Below the pieces are notes generated by a model. The model was not told the DNA's origin. It was given only the letters and a program-made list of their open reading frames with translations, and did not search any database. From Rhodobacteraceae bacterium 63075 (GTDB lineage: Bacteria > Pseudomonadota > Alphaproteobacteria > Rhodobacterales > Rhodobacteraceae), in NCBI GenBank assembly GCA_003417655.1, contig QVMW01000017.1:1-62404 (forward strand): a stretch of 62,404 nucleotides of DNA, written 5' to 3'. Each line of letters begins with the position of its first letter. Positions within the stretch are counted from its first letter, which is position 1. Shown in pieces: positions 22,398-30,591 of this stretch. A program made the translations under genes and the position numbers.

Positions 22398-22682
22398 GTG
22401 ACTATTCCTAAATCCTTTCCCGCCGCCATACCCGGTCCATCGCCGTTCGATACTCAGGAGAGCCGGCTAAGACAGGCGGCGCAGGAGCTCGAGGCAAGCT
22501 TCCTCGCCGAGATGCTCAAGTCCGCCGGTTTCGGAGAGGCGCGTGAAGCTTTTGGCGGTGGCGCTGGTGAGCAGCATTTTGCTTCATTCATGGTCGATGC
22601 ACATGCAAAAAACATGGCCGCCAAGGGCGGCATCGGCCTCGCTGAATCCATCTATGAATCCCTCAAAGGAGATATGAAATGA
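22398..22682 (+). CDS. flgJ: Rod-binding protein (FlgJ N-terminal domain only)
   Basis: A 94-residue protein matching the rod-binding half of FlgJ (RLRQAAQELEASFLAEML near 23-40, then HFASFMVDAHAKNMA and GIGLAESIYESL). It guides rod assembly in the periplasm. It lacks the muramidase domain of enterobacterial FlgJ; the Slt gene at 36208-36957 can supply that activity. I chose GTG 22398 because TTGGAGG lies 7 nt upstream. An in-frame ATG at 22356 has no such site. It overlaps the next gene by 4 nt. Confidence 0.85.
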   Translation: MTIPKSFPAAIPGPSPFDTQESRLRQAAQELEASFLAEMLKSAGFGEAREAFGGGAGEQHFASFMVDAHAKNMAAKGGIGLAESIYESLKGDMK

Positions 22683-23038
22683 CCCGATCCAGCCCCACAG
22701 GTCTCATGCAGGAGATCGACACTCTGCTTGAGCAAGAACGCACTGCCTTGATCGAGGGAAGGCTTGATGATCTCGTCGCCCTCATCGCGCGAAAGGAAGA
22801 ACTTGCCCGCGCCCTCGCCGATGCGCCTCTTGGTGGGTCGGATGCGCTCGAACGGCTGCAAGGCAAAGCCGCACGCAACCAGGCGATGCTCGATAGCGCC
22901 CTCCGCGGAATAAAGAGTGTTTCAACCCGGTTGTCGACCATCCGCAAGGTGCGTGAAAACCTCGAGAGCTATGACCAAAAGGGGCGGCGCGTGACCATCG
23001 ATACGCAGTGGACGAGTTCGCTCGAGAAACGAGCTTGA
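22679..23038 (+). CDS. FlgN-like flagellar export chaperone
   Basis: A 119-residue helical protein that resembles FlgN, the chaperone of the hook-filament junction proteins FlgK and FlgL. The first 50 residues (LMQEIDTLLEQERTALIEGR and on) form an amphipathic helix with the spacing typical of FlgN proteins. It overlaps the rod-binding gene by 4 nt and is followed by the flagellin gene. FlgN families diverge quickly, so the call rests on helix pattern, size and position. Confidence 0.7.
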   Translation: MTRSSPTGLMQEIDTLLEQERTALIEGRLDDLVALIARKEELARALADAPLGGSDALERLQGKAARNQAMLDSALRGIKSVSTRLSTIRKVRENLESYDQKGRRVTIDTQWTSSLEKRA

Positions 23039-23054
23039 GAGCTTTTTTGTCAAA

Positions 23055-23077
23055 TGCCGCCCAAATGCGAGGCGGCA
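23055..23077 (+). terminator. Hairpin after the flgN-like gene
   Basis: A 7-bp GC stem TGCCGCC / GGCGGCA with a 9-nt loop, starting 16 nt after the stop. It is followed by a T-rich but interrupted tract that contains a CtrA-like site. It may end the upstream operon. Confidence 0.5.
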
Positions 23078-23078
23078 A

Positions 23079-23093
23079 TTAGGTTTTCCTTAA
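23079..23093 (+). promoter_or_regulatory. CtrA-like site upstream of flagellin
   Basis: TTAG-N7-TTAA, one mismatch from the CtrA pattern. It lies 153 bp before the flagellin ATG, which implies a long leader if it controls this promoter. Confidence 0.4.
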
Positions 23094-23183
23094 GGGGGCG
23101 GCACCCAAGGTGTGCCTGCATCCGATGACGGGTGGCGCAGCGCGATAATCCTTGGATGCTGCACATGTCAGAAAGACACGAAA

Positions 23184-23222
23184 CGCCCGTGTGGGCGAAA
23201 CGCAATACAGGCGCAAAGCGCC
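23184..23222 (+). promoter_or_regulatory. Two small hairpins in the flagellin leader
   Basis: CGCCC-GTGT-GGGCG (23184-23197) and GGCGC-AAA-GCGCC (23210-23222) lie just upstream of the flagellin ribosome site. In Caulobacter FlbT acts on the flagellin mRNA leader, and flbT is encoded just downstream here, so these hairpins are candidate targets. The role is inferred. Confidence 0.4.
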
Positions 23223-23246
23223 CAAGTGTCAAAAGGAAAACAGATC

Positions 23247-24107
23247 ATGTCAAGCATTCTGACAAACAACAGCGCCATGGTCGCGCTGCAAACCCTCAAC
23301 GGCATCAATTCCAATCTCGCGAAGACTCAAAACGAGATTTCCACTGGCAAGTCCGTCGCGACGGCTAAGGACAATTCAGCCATCTGGGCGATTTCGAAAG
23401 TGATGGAGTCGGATGTTGCGGGCTTCAACTCGATCTCAGATTCGCTCGCAGTCGGAGAATCGACAACAGCCGTTGCATCTGCCGGGGCTGAGCAGATTGT
23501 CGATGTGCTCGAAGAAATGCGGGAACTGGCCGTGGCCGGTATCAGCGAAACGGCGGACCATGCCAAGATTGACGCTGACATGGAGCAGAAAGAACAGCAG
23601 ATTCTCTCAATCATCAACGCTGCCCAGTTCAATGGCGTCAACCTGCTCAAGACCGATACCGATGGCAATGGCGGCACAGGCCTGACTGTTCTGTCCTCGC
23701 TTGACCGTGCAGGTGCAAACGATGTCGCGAACGCCAACCCGCCAACCGTATCGAAGATCACGGTCGCTTCGGCCGACTTCGAGGCTGATCTCGACGTCGC
23801 GGGGCGCACGGCCATCGCCGACAGCGCCTCGGCGGAGACCGCGCTTGGCGAGATCGAGGGCTACCTTCAGGTCGCCGTCGACGGCGCGGCCACGCTCGGC
23901 GCATCGGCAAAGCGCATTGCCGATCAATCAGACTTCATCGGCAAGCTGACCGACTCCATGAAATCAGGCATCGGCGCGCTCGTCGATACGGACATGGAAG
24001 AGGCCTCGGCGCGCCTGCAGGCACTTCAGGTCCAGCAGCAGCTCGGTGTGCAATCGCTCTCGATCGCGAACCAGGCACCGCAGACCCTGCTGTCGCTCTT
24101 CCGCTAA
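23247..24107 (+). CDS. fliC: Flagellin
   Basis: The filament subunit, 286 residues, which is short and lacks a large variable outer domain. The N-terminal D0/D1 part begins MSSILTNNSAMVALQTLNGI and the C-terminal D0 part ends SIANQAPQTLLSLFR, both highly typical. Residues about 150-200 form the small variable region. An AAAAGGAAAA ribosome site precedes ATG 23247; longer in-frame starts are not supported. Only one flagellin gene is present in the window. flaF and flbT follow and probably control its mRNA and secretion. Confidence 0.96.
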   Translation: MSSILTNNSAMVALQTLNGINSNLAKTQNEISTGKSVATAKDNSAIWAISKVMESDVAGFNSISDSLAVGESTTAVASAGAEQIVDVLEEMRELAVAGISETADHAKIDADMEQKEQQILSIINAAQFNGVNLLKTDTDGNGGTGLTVLSSLDRAGANDVANANPPTVSKITVASADFEADLDVAGRTAIADSASAETALGEIEGYLQVAVDGAATLGASAKRIADQSDFIGKLTDSMKSGIGALVDTDMEEASARLQALQVQQQLGVQSLSIANQAPQTLLSLFR

Positions 24108-24121
24108 GGCCCATGATGGAA

Positions 24122-24147
24122 CGGGGCGGCGCTTTACCGCCGCCCCG
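24122..24147 (+). terminator. Strong hairpin after flagellin
   Basis: A perfect 10-bp GC stem (CGGGGCGGCG / CGCCGCCCCG) with a 6-nt loop, 14 nt after the flagellin stop. There is no clean T-run, so it may stabilise the mRNA 3' end or weaken read-through into flaF. Confidence 0.65.
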
Positions 24148-24188
24148 AGACCACCTTACCTAGACATCGGCAACAAAAGGGCCTCACC

Positions 24189-24590
24189 GTGAACGCCACA
24201 GAACATGCAAAACGTGCCTATTCAGCCAATCATGCGCCGGTTCGCACGAATCGGGGAAGCGAATATGACGCATTCGCCAAGGTTACCCAGAAGCTCCAAA
24301 TGGCCCTATTCAATCCTGGGCGAGAGGTTGCAGATGCTTCCAAGAGGATCCGGCTGAAAGCCCAGACCGCCGAAGCTATCGACCTCAATCGCAGACTATG
24401 GAGCCTGCTTGCCGTCGACGTTCTCAGTGATGAGAATCTGCTCCCCCAAACGACGCGTGCGTCCATCCTGTCACTGAACGAATTTACTCGCGCTCACAGC
24501 CGTAAAGTCCTCAAAGACGAAGCAGATGTTCGGCCCTTGATAGAAATCAATGCCGCGATGATGCGTGGTCTCAACCCTGGGAGGACCTAA
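24189..24590 (+). CDS. flaF: Flagellar biosynthesis regulator FlaF
   Basis: A 133-residue alphaproteobacterial protein needed for flagellin synthesis and secretion; in Caulobacter it opposes FlbT. The family is recognised from AKRAYSA near the N-terminus, the RRLWSLLAVDVLSDENLLP stretch near 68-86 (described in outline), and the final LIEINAAMMRGLNPG. It lies between flagellin and flbT, 2 bp before the latter. Confidence 0.93.
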   Translation: MNATEHAKRAYSANHAPVRTNRGSEYDAFAKVTQKLQMALFNPGREVADASKRIRLKAQTAEAIDLNRRLWSLLAVDVLSDENLLPQTTRASILSLNEFTRAHSRKVLKDEADVRPLIEINAAMMRGLNPGRT

Positions 24591-24592
24591 CC

Positions 24593-24997
24593 ATGAGTGG
24601 CCTCATCCTGAAACTCGGACCTCACGAACGCGTTCTCGTCAACGGCGCCGTGATTGAGAACGGAGACAAGCGCTCCCGCCTCGCCATCAAGACGCCTAAT
24701 GCGAGTATCCTGCGCCTAAAGGATGCGATCCACCCCGAAGAAGCGAATACACCTGTCCGTCGCGTCTGCTACATCGCGCAGCTCGTGCTGTCTGGAGACA
24801 TGTGCCCGAAGAAAGCCAAGCTTCAAGTCCTGCGGCGAATCGAAGAACTTAGCCAAGTATTGACGGATCGCGACAGCCGCAGACATCTGGACCTTGCGAC
24901 AAAAGCCACCGGTGATGGCGAATACTATCGCTGCCTCAAGGCTTTGCGCGCCCTGCTCCCACGAGAGGAAAGACTGCTGGCCACGAGGTTGCAATGA
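24593..24997 (+). CDS. flbT: Flagellin mRNA regulator FlbT
   Basis: A 134-residue post-transcriptional regulator that in Caulobacter destabilises flagellin mRNA until hook assembly is complete. Family features are the start LILKLGPHERVLVNGAVIEN near 4-23, a QLVLSGD motif, and a helical C-terminal half with YYRCLKALRALLP. It overlaps the following DUF1217 gene by 4 nt. Confidence 0.95.
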   Translation: MSGLILKLGPHERVLVNGAVIENGDKRSRLAIKTPNASILRLKDAIHPEEANTPVRRVCYIAQLVLSGDMCPKKAKLQVLRRIEELSQVLTDRDSRRHLDLATKATGDGEYYRCLKALRALLPREERLLATRLQ

Positions 24998-25794
24998 GTT
25001 TTCAACCCATAATCCCGGGAAATGGGCTTGCGGGTTGGAGCTTCCTGCAGTCCACGCTCGCCAGGCAGACCGAAGCCTTCGAGAGCTCCGCTCCAGTTCA
25101 ACGCGCCACGGATTACTTCGCTCAGAACATTGGCAAGGTCAATTCTGCCTCGGATCTGGTACAAGACAGACGCTTGCTCGAGGTGGCGCTTGGAGCATTC
25201 GGCTTGGCCGACGACATCAACAACAAGTACTTCATAGAAAAGGTACTGAATGAAGGGTCCACCGCTGAAGATGCTCTGGCAAACAAGCTCACAGACACCC
25301 GGTACAAGGATATCGCGAAGGCTTTCTCCTTTGATATAGGGACACCCACGAGAGACCCCGGATTCGCACAGGGCATAATTGAGAAATACGAACGCCGTAG
25401 CTTTGAAGTCGCCGTAGGAGAGCAAAACGAAACGTTTCGTTTGGGCCTCAACCTTGAACGCGAATTGCCGGAAATCTCTGATAGTCGCAATGCCAACGAT
25501 ACGAAATGGTTGCGTATTCTAGGCAATCCCGCCTTGAGAAAGGTATTCGAGACGGCCTTTGGCCTACCGCCGCAATTTGGTCAGGTCGACCTCGATCAGC
25601 AGCTTGGTGTTTTCAAGGAAAACGCCGAGCGCCGCTTCGGAACAAATGATATTTCCCAATTTGGCGAGCCGGAAAAGCTTAAAGAGTTGACCCAGCTCTT
25701 TTTTCTTCAGGATCAGATCAAAGCGTCCTCGTCGCTCGGCCCTGGCAACGTAGCGCTCACATTGCTGCAATCAACGCAACAGACACTATCCTGA
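24994..25794 (+). CDS. DUF1217 flagellar-cluster protein
   Basis: A 266-residue, mostly helical protein of the DUF1217 family, found in alphaproteobacterial flagellar loci but without an agreed function. It has no signal peptide or membrane segment. Repeated features are helices ending in DARYKDIA-like motifs (here DTRYKDIAKAFSFD near 109) and a C-terminal LKELTQLFFLQDQIK. It is coupled to flbT and converges on fliI, so a role in filament or export control is possible but unproven. Confidence 0.8.
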   Translation: MSFQPIIPGNGLAGWSFLQSTLARQTEAFESSAPVQRATDYFAQNIGKVNSASDLVQDRRLLEVALGAFGLADDINNKYFIEKVLNEGSTAEDALANKLTDTRYKDIAKAFSFDIGTPTRDPGFAQGIIEKYERRSFEVAVGEQNETFRLGLNLERELPEISDSRNANDTKWLRILGNPALRKVFETAFGLPPQFGQVDLDQQLGVFKENAERRFGTNDISQFGEPEKLKELTQLFFLQDQIKASSSLGPGNVALTLLQSTQQTLS

Positions 25795-25838
25795 CCTCTT
25801 GAAACACGCGGGGCCGTATCGGAGCCTCAGCCTCAGCC

Positions 25839-27182
25839 TCAGCGCTCATGCGCCTGAACGCTCTGCGCTTTGCGCAGAATAAGTCTCAGCTTCTCGAAGC
25901 TGTTTGGAGCGCTGCGTGGCTCATGCGCCGAGATGAATGAATCGAGCTCGGCCCATGCGGCCACGGCGCAGTCAAGCTCTTTGTTGCGCCCCTCTTCATA
26001 GAGGCCCGCATCAATCATCAAACGTGATTTCTCATATAATCCTAATAGAGATCGTGTCTGCGCGATCAATTCATTCTCGCCTTCACTGGCCGCTGCCGGC
26101 AAGCTTCTCGAGACAGAGCGCAGCAGATCGATGGCTGGGAAGCGGCCCCTTTCCGCAATGGCCCGGTCGAGCACGACATGGCCATCAAGAACACCTCTAA
26201 GTATGTCTGCCACTGGCTCTTCCATGTCCGATGCCGCCACGAGCACGGAAAGAATCGCCGTAATCGTTCCGCCCTCCACACGGCCTGGACCAGCCCGCTC
26301 GCAAAGGGACATGAGCTGATGTGCGAGGGAGGGTGGATAGCCGCGCATCGTCGGAAGCTCGCCCGTCGCCACTGCGACTTCCCTGTGCGCCTCGGCAAAC
26401 CGCGTGAGCGAGTCCGCGAGGAACAGAACCTGCCTTCCTTTGTCGCGGAAATACTCAGCCACGGCCATGGCAGTCCACGCACAGCGCCGCCGCATCAAGG
26501 GCGATTGATCAGATGTCGAAGCTACGATCACTGTCCGGCTAAGGCCCTGCGGGCCGAGCACTGTTTGGACAAACTCACCCAGCTCCCGTCCGCGCTCACC
26601 AATGAGGGCGAGCACCACAACATCTGCTTGCATATGGCAGGCGAAATGGGCCAACAGGCTCGATTTTCCAACACCTGAACCGGCAAACAGCCCGATGCGC
26701 TGCCCCTGCACGATGGGCAATAGCGTATTGAACGCCGTCATGCCTGTCTCCAGCCGCTCTCCCAAAAGAGCCCGCTCTGCCGGTGGGATGGGCGTTGCCC
26801 TCAAGGGCTGCTCCTCTTCTCCTTGTGAAAGGCCACGACCGTCCAGCGGCTTCCCACTCGGATCAATGATCCTGCCAATCCACCGGTCGTTTGGAGCAAT
26901 GGCTGCAGCCTTCTGCAATGTGACGCGATCTCCGAGTGCAACCCCTTCGGGAATGGTCTCCGGCAGGACTGTGAGTTTATCGCCCCCGAGCCGCAGAACC
27001 TCTCCCAGAACAGGCGGTCCCGTTCGTCGGGAAACCAGGACTTGATCGCCATGGCCAGCTTCCATGCCAAGTCCCATCACCTCGAGCAATCCGCTCTCGA
27101 CGGCACTCACCCGTCCAACCTGCTTAACAATCGGTATGCGTGCAGCCGCTTTCAGGAGCGGCGCCCAGTTCATGTCAGTCAT
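25839..27182 (-). CDS. fliI: Flagellum-specific ATPase FliI
   Basis: The hexameric ATPase that powers early steps of flagellar export. The 447 residues include Walker A AGSGVGKS at 167-174, the catalytic IGERGREL glutamate region near 199, Walker B VLFLADSLTRFAEAHRE, and the FliI-type SRLMIDAGLYEEG end region that separates it from F1-beta subunits. AGGA lies 7 nt before ATG 27182. It is transcribed away from flgB with a CtrA-like site between them. Three tandem CCTCAG units overlap its stop codon. Confidence 0.95.
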   Translation of the reverse strand: MTDMNWAPLLKAAARIPIVKQVGRVSAVESGLLEVMGLGMEAGHGDQVLVSRRTGPPVLGEVLRLGGDKLTVLPETIPEGVALGDRVTLQKAAAIAPNDRWIGRIIDPSGKPLDGRGLSQGEEEQPLRATPIPPAERALLGERLETGMTAFNTLLPIVQGQRIGLFAGSGVGKSSLLAHFACHMQADVVVLALIGERGRELGEFVQTVLGPQGLSRTVIVASTSDQSPLMRRRCAWTAMAVAEYFRDKGRQVLFLADSLTRFAEAHREVAVATGELPTMRGYPPSLAHQLMSLCERAGPGRVEGGTITAILSVLVAASDMEEPVADILRGVLDGHVVLDRAIAERGRFPAIDLLRSVSRSLPAAASEGENELIAQTRSLLGLYEKSRLMIDAGLYEEGRNKELDCAVAAWAELDSFISAHEPRSAPNSFEKLRLILRKAQSVQAHER

Positions 27183-27233
27183 CTGTGATTCCTAAACCTG
27201 GTTGGATGAGAACAATTTATAAAGGAATCAGGG

Positions 27234-27248
27234 TTAAGCCTTGATTGA
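27234..27248. promoter_or_regulatory. CtrA-like site between fliI and flgB
   Basis: TTAA-N7-TTGA, one mismatch from the CtrA pattern, in the 89-bp divergent gap between the fliI and flgB start codons. Confidence 0.4.
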
Positions 27249-27271
27249 AACCAATCGAGGGAGAAGCCCCG

Positions 27272-27664
27272 ATGCTAGATAGAATCGGTCTGTTCAAGAC
27301 AGCTTTCGCGCTTGCTCGTCACTCGGGTGCCAGGCAGGCAGTCATCGCTCAAAACATCGCAAATGCCGATACGCCAGGCTATCAGGCGCAGGATATCGCA
27401 CCTTTTTCCGCCGCGGCGGCATCAAAGAAGGATGCAAGCGAGATCATGCTCGCCACGCGCTCGGGGCACCTGTCCGGTGCCTACCAGGCAACCGCCTTCA
27501 ATATCATTGAAGCACGCAGTCGCAGCGCGAACCCCAATGAAAACACCATCACCTTGCAAGAAGAGATGCTTTTTGCCGTCGAAGCCAAGCGCGGACATGA
27601 CCGCGCATTGGCGATCTACAAGAGCGGGCTGCGCATCCTGCGCAGTTCACTCGGCGCGAAATGA
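27272..27664 (+). CDS. flgB: Flagellar basal-body rod protein FlgB
   Basis: A proximal rod subunit, 130 residues. It has the N-terminal rod signature AQNIANADTPGYQAQD near 27-42 and a C-terminal helix LAIYKSGLRILRSSLG. GAGGGAG lies upstream of ATG 27272; a TTG at 27245 would add nine residues without better support. It starts the flgB-flgC-fliE-fliQ-flgF-flgG-flgA-flgH-fliL-like operon. Confidence 0.93.
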   Translation: MLDRIGLFKTAFALARHSGARQAVIAQNIANADTPGYQAQDIAPFSAAAASKKDASEIMLATRSGHLSGAYQATAFNIIEARSRSANPNENTITLQEEMLFAVEAKRGHDRALAIYKSGLRILRSSLGAK

Positions 27665-27672
27665 GGATACAG

Positions 27673-28065
27673 ATGAACGATTTCTCAAATGCACTCGACG
27701 TTTCTATCAGCGGCCTGAAGGCCCAGTCGCAAAGACTGCGCCACTTGTCGGAGAATATCGCCAATGCCGATACTCCCGGATACCGCCGAAAGACGGTGAG
27801 TTTCGAAAGTGAATACGGCCGCGCGGACGAACTCGCGCGCGTCGAAACAGGTCGCGTTCGAACCGATCAATCCGAGCTGGAACGCATCTACGACCCTGCG
27901 CATCCACTTGCCGATGAAAGCGGCCATTTCGAAGGGTCGAACGTGAACCTTCTCATTGAGATAGCCGACGCGCGAGAAGCGCAGCGAAGCTATGAAGCGA
28001 ACCTGAAGATGTTCGAGCAATCGCGGAAAATGTCATCGAAACTGATGTCGCTTCTGCAAAGATAA
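27673..28065 (+). CDS. flgC: Flagellar basal-body rod protein FlgC
   Basis: A proximal rod subunit of 130 residues with the SENIANADTPGYRRKTV signature near 26-42 and a C-terminal EANLKMFEQSRKMSSKLMSLL helix. ATG 27673 has GAGGA about 6 nt upstream. An ATG at 27661, overlapping the flgB stop by 4 nt, would add four residues and cannot be excluded. Confidence 0.93.
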   Translation: MNDFSNALDVSISGLKAQSQRLRHLSENIANADTPGYRRKTVSFESEYGRADELARVETGRVRTDQSELERIYDPAHPLADESGHFEGSNVNLLIEIADAREAQRSYEANLKMFEQSRKMSSKLMSLLQR

Positions 28066-28076
28066 GGAGATCCAGA

Positions 28077-28367
28077 ATGGATATTCGCGCACTGAACGCA
28101 TCCCAAAACTACGCAGCTTTGAAGGACGCGACGAAGCCCTCGGCAACCCCGGGAGATGGCGTGAAATTCGCGGGCAGAATGGCCGACGATTTTTCCGCAA
28201 CCTTGCAACAGGGCGAGGAGGCGGCAAAAGCCGCCATGACCGGAGATGCCGATCCGCATGCCCTGGTGCAGGCACTTGCCCAGACAGAGCTTGCAGTGGA
28301 AGCAGCTGTCACGGTCCGCAACAAGGTCGTTGAGGCCTACCAGCAAATTCTGCGCATGCCAGTCTGA
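28077..28367 (+). CDS. fliE: Flagellar hook-basal body protein FliE
   Basis: A 96-residue protein that joins the MS ring to the rod. The C-terminal half, with TELAVEAAVTVRNKVVEAYQ near 71-90, is the conserved FliE segment. It lies between flgC and fliQ, a normal position in alphaproteobacterial rod operons, with short gaps. Confidence 0.92.
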   Translation: MDIRALNASQNYAALKDATKPSATPGDGVKFAGRMADDFSATLQQGEEAAKAAMTGDADPHALVQALAQTELAVEAAVTVRNKVVEAYQQILRMPV

Positions 28368-28385
28368 GGCAGGGAGCTGTTAGCT

Positions 28386-28652
28386 ATGGATGAGGCGGTT
28401 TTCTTCGATACGATGCGGCAAGCGCTCTGGGTTGCCACGATTATCGCGATGCCGGTTCTTGCCGCGGCGCTTTTTACAGGGCTGATCATCGGCCTCTTTC
28501 AAGCACTCACCTCCATCCAGGAACTGACACTCACATTCGTCCCCAAGCTCGCGGCAATGCTCGTAGTCTTCTGGGCCAGTATGGGCTTCATGGCGCAGTC
28601 CATAGTTTCCCTTTTTCACGAAACCATTCTACCACTGATCATTGGAGCTTGA
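28386..28652 (+). CDS. fliQ: Flagellar export gate protein FliQ
   Basis: An 88-residue inner-membrane gate protein with two hydrophobic helices (about 14-36 and 53-77). The conserved GLIIGLFQALTSIQELTLTF near 27-46 is diagnostic. It is placed with the rod genes rather than with fliP and fliR, which lie elsewhere in the cluster. Confidence 0.95.
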   Translation: MDEAVFFDTMRQALWVATIIAMPVLAAALFTGLIIGLFQALTSIQELTLTFVPKLAAMLVVFWASMGFMAQSIVSLFHETILPLIIGA

Positions 28653-28655
28653 GCC

Positions 28656-29369
28656 ATGGAAAACGGGAGTTACACGACACTCACACGACAGTCAGGCCTC
28701 ATGCGTGAAATGCGTGTCATCGCCAACAACATCGCCAACAGCGCAACGACCGGCTTCCGCCAGGAAGGCGTCATTTTCTCCGAGTTTGTTTCTGATCTGG
28801 ACAACGCACCTTCCATCTCGATGGCACTCGGCAATGTTCGGAACACCTCTCTTGAGCAAGGTGCACTCACTCAAACCGGTGCCCGATTCGATTTCGCCAT
28901 CGAAGGCGACGGCTTCTTTCTTGTCGAGACGCCACAGGGCGAACGGCTCACCCGCGCCGGCAGCTTTTCCCCAAATGCCGAAGGCGAGCTTGTCACACCT
29001 GCAGGTAATCGTGTGCTCGACGGTGGCGGCGCGCCCATCTTTATCCCTCCCGATATCTCCGATCTCTCAGTCGCCGCCGATGGCACGCTCAGCACGGATG
29101 GACGCCCACTCGGTCAGCTTGGCCTTATGGCACCAGCCGAAGGCACAGAACTCTTGCGCGAAGACGGCGTGATGTTCCGCGCAGACGGCGCAACGGAGCC
29201 GGCTCCCCGGGCGCGCATCATGCAAGGCTTTCTCGAAAGCTCCAACGTGAACTCCATCGGGCAGGTCGCACGTATGATTGAGGTCCAACGCGCTTACGAA
29301 CTGGGCCAGAGCTTCGCCGAAAAGGAAAACGAGCGCATCGGGAACGCCATAAAAACGTTCTTCAAATAA
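28656..29369 (+). CDS. flgF: Flagellar basal-body rod protein FlgF
   Basis: A rod subunit of 237 residues with the N-terminal NNIANSATTGFRQEGV signature near 25-40, the beta-rich middle found in FlgF/FlgG, and the C-terminal EVQRAYELGQSFAEKENERI helix. At this size and position before flgG, FlgF is the best assignment over other rod/hook paralogues. Confidence 0.93.
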   Translation: MENGSYTTLTRQSGLMREMRVIANNIANSATTGFRQEGVIFSEFVSDLDNAPSISMALGNVRNTSLEQGALTQTGARFDFAIEGDGFFLVETPQGERLTRAGSFSPNAEGELVTPAGNRVLDGGGAPIFIPPDISDLSVAADGTLSTDGRPLGQLGLMAPAEGTELLREDGVMFRADGATEPAPRARIMQGFLESSNVNSIGQVARMIEVQRAYELGQSFAEKENERIGNAIKTFFK

Positions 29370-29392
29370 CCAATTCAACCGAGGAAAGAGCC

Positions 29393-30178
29393 ATGAAAGC
29401 CCTGAAAATCGCCGCGACAGGCATGAACGCGCAGCAACTGCGTGTCGAAACGATCTCGAACAACCTCGCGAACATGTCGACCACCGGATACAATCCCCGC
29501 CGCGCCGAGTTTGCGGACTTGCACTACCAGCAAGCGACACGCCCCGGCACGATCAACTCTGCCGATGGAACGGTATTGCCCACCGGCGTTCAGCTTGGAC
29601 TCGGTGTCCGCCCAGCCGCCGTTTCAGTCCATGTTTCCCAAGGCGCGCTATCAGCCACCGGGAACGATCTGGACGTGGCAGTTGATGGCCAAGGCTTCCT
29701 CGAAGTTACCCTTCCATCCGGACAAAGCGCATATACACGCGACGGCGGGCTCAAGCGCACGGGCGAAGGGCTCATCGTCACGTCAGACGGCCTGCCTGTT
29801 TCTCCCCAAATCACCATTCCCTCAGATGCTCGGTCGATTTCGGTCAACCCCGACGGCGAGGTCTACGCCTATTTTTCCGAAGAGCCTGAGGGCCAGCTTC
29901 TCGGGCAGTTCTCGCTCGTTGGCTTCAACAACGTCAAGGGGCTCGAAGCACTTGGTGACAACCTTTTCACTGAAACCGAAGCCTCGGGAGCGCCTCTTGT
30001 AACCACGCCCGGCCAGGATGGTCTCGGCACTTTGCGTCAAGGTTATCTCGAAAGCAGCTCGGTTGACGCCGTCAGGCAGATCACGGAGCTGATTGAGGCA
30101 CAGCGGGGCTATGAAATGAACTCGAAGGTCATTTCCGCCGCCGACCAGATGATGAGCGCAACGGCGCAGGTGCGCTGA
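29393..30178 (+). CDS. flgG: Flagellar distal rod protein FlgG
   Basis: The distal rod subunit, 261 residues, a normal length. It begins MKALKIAATGMNAQQLRVE, has NNLANMSTTGYNPRRAEF near 23-40, and ends with EAQRGYEMNSKVISAADQMM, the standard FlgG end. Its stop overlaps the flgA start (TGATG), so the two are translationally coupled. Confidence 0.96.
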   Translation: MKALKIAATGMNAQQLRVETISNNLANMSTTGYNPRRAEFADLHYQQATRPGTINSADGTVLPTGVQLGLGVRPAAVSVHVSQGALSATGNDLDVAVDGQGFLEVTLPSGQSAYTRDGGLKRTGEGLIVTSDGLPVSPQITIPSDARSISVNPDGEVYAYFSEEPEGQLLGQFSLVGFNNVKGLEALGDNLFTETEASGAPLVTTPGQDGLGTLRQGYLESSSVDAVRQITELIEAQRGYEMNSKVISAADQMMSATAQVR

Positions 30179-30591
30179 TGATGCGCTGGTTTGTACCACT
30201 GTTCTTCGCCGCAGGGCCTGTCTGGGCTGACATGATTGTCCCGGCCCATACCATCCGGGCAAAGACGATCATTACGGAAGCGGACCTAATCTTGCGTCAG
30301 AACAGCATCGCGGGTGCACTCGATGACCCTGCCGAGATCATCGGCAAGGAGGCGCGGATCGCGCTCTATGCCGGCCGGCCAATCCGTGCGTCGGATTTAA
30401 GGCCTCCCGCGATTATCGAGCGCAACCAGATCGTCAAGCTCCGTTACACGGCTGGCTCACTGAGCATCACGGCTGACGCACGCGCGCTCGACCGCGCCGC
30501 TCCAGGAGAGACGATCAAGGTGATGAACCGCGCTTCCAGAACAACACTATTTGCCCGTGTGCTTTCCGATGGCACGCTGACAGTCGAATGA
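30178..30591 (+). CDS. flgA: P-ring assembly chaperone FlgA
   Basis: A periplasmic chaperone for the FlgI P ring. It is 137 residues, with a signal peptide (residues 1-17, cleaved after VWA) and a SAF-domain region with the motif YAGRPIRASDLRPPAIIERN near 62-81. The C-terminal part carries GETIKVMN and RASRT, typical of FlgA. It overlaps flgG by 1 nt and flgH by 4 nt. Confidence 0.92.
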   Translation: MMRWFVPLFFAAGPVWADMIVPAHTIRAKTIITEADLILRQNSIAGALDDPAEIIGKEARIALYAGRPIRASDLRPPAIIERNQIVKLRYTAGSLSITADARALDRAAPGETIKVMNRASRTTLFARVLSDGTLTVE

